This document shows positions 5,377-5,400 of a stretch of 5,400 nt of DNA, piece after piece. This stretch comes from Anaerolinea sp. (GTDB lineage: Bacteria > Chloroflexota > Anaerolineae > Anaerolineales > Anaerolineaceae). The position numbers and the translations under genes are program-made. Each line of letters starts with the position of its first letter. Within the stretch, counting starts at the first letter, position 1. The notes beneath the pieces were generated by a model. That model saw only the letters and a list, made by a program, of their open reading frames with translations, was not told the origin of the DNA and searched no databases. The stretch is from positions 1 to 5,400 of the forward strand of contig PNNU01000260.1 of NCBI GenBank assembly GCA_013824385.1. Reading direction: 5' to 3'.

Positions 5377-5400
5377 GCTCTATCTTCTATCTATTGTCTT

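Overview
This is a bacterial window with five protein genes, one of them cut by the window edge. It probably comes from an environmental member of the Chloroflexota (Anaerolineae-like). That guess rests on general impression: an exported lipoprotein made of concanavalin-like jelly-roll modules, a GC-rich dispersed palindrome between genes, and mixed AT-rich and GC-rich genes. No ribosomal or other phylogenetic marker is present, so the assignment is weak.

Left part (1-1045, minus strand): a two-gene unit. A TetR-family repressor gene is followed by an alpha/beta hydrolase gene whose start codon overlaps the repressor's end by 11 bases. The hydrolase runs off the left edge exactly at its GHSL nucleophile elbow. 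Upstream of tetR is a well-formed sigma-70 promoter, TTGACA-17-TACAAT. One base after the -10 box lies a TGACCA-N12-TGGTCA inverted repeat, a likely autoregulatory operator. The region from about 1045 to 1250 holds a GC-rich dispersed hairpin and no gene.

Middle part (1251-4011): a minus-strand lipoprotein of 523 residues and a plus-strand Ldh_2-family malate/lactate-type dehydrogenase diverge from a short AT-rich intergenic region of about 100 bases. The lipoprotein has two jelly-roll modules flanking a middle domain. Each jelly roll carries a cysteine pair with exactly the same spacing.

Right part (4012-5400): downstream of the dehydrogenase are three 25-base direct repeat units, the last of which folds into a perfect 14-base-pair hairpin, then a weak terminator-like hairpin. 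A dense upstream region follows, with an inverted repeat, three 11-base iterons and TATAAT boxes. It leads into a complete class II Fic protein (AMP transferase type) with the autoinhibitory S-x3-E-G motif, the HPFMDGNGR catalytic motif and a C-terminal winged helix. A second 14-bp hairpin follows the gene. The Fic segment is more AT-rich than the dehydrogenase and may be a transferred cassette. The most interesting signal is a Fic enzyme with its own DNA-binding domain directly behind an iteron array.
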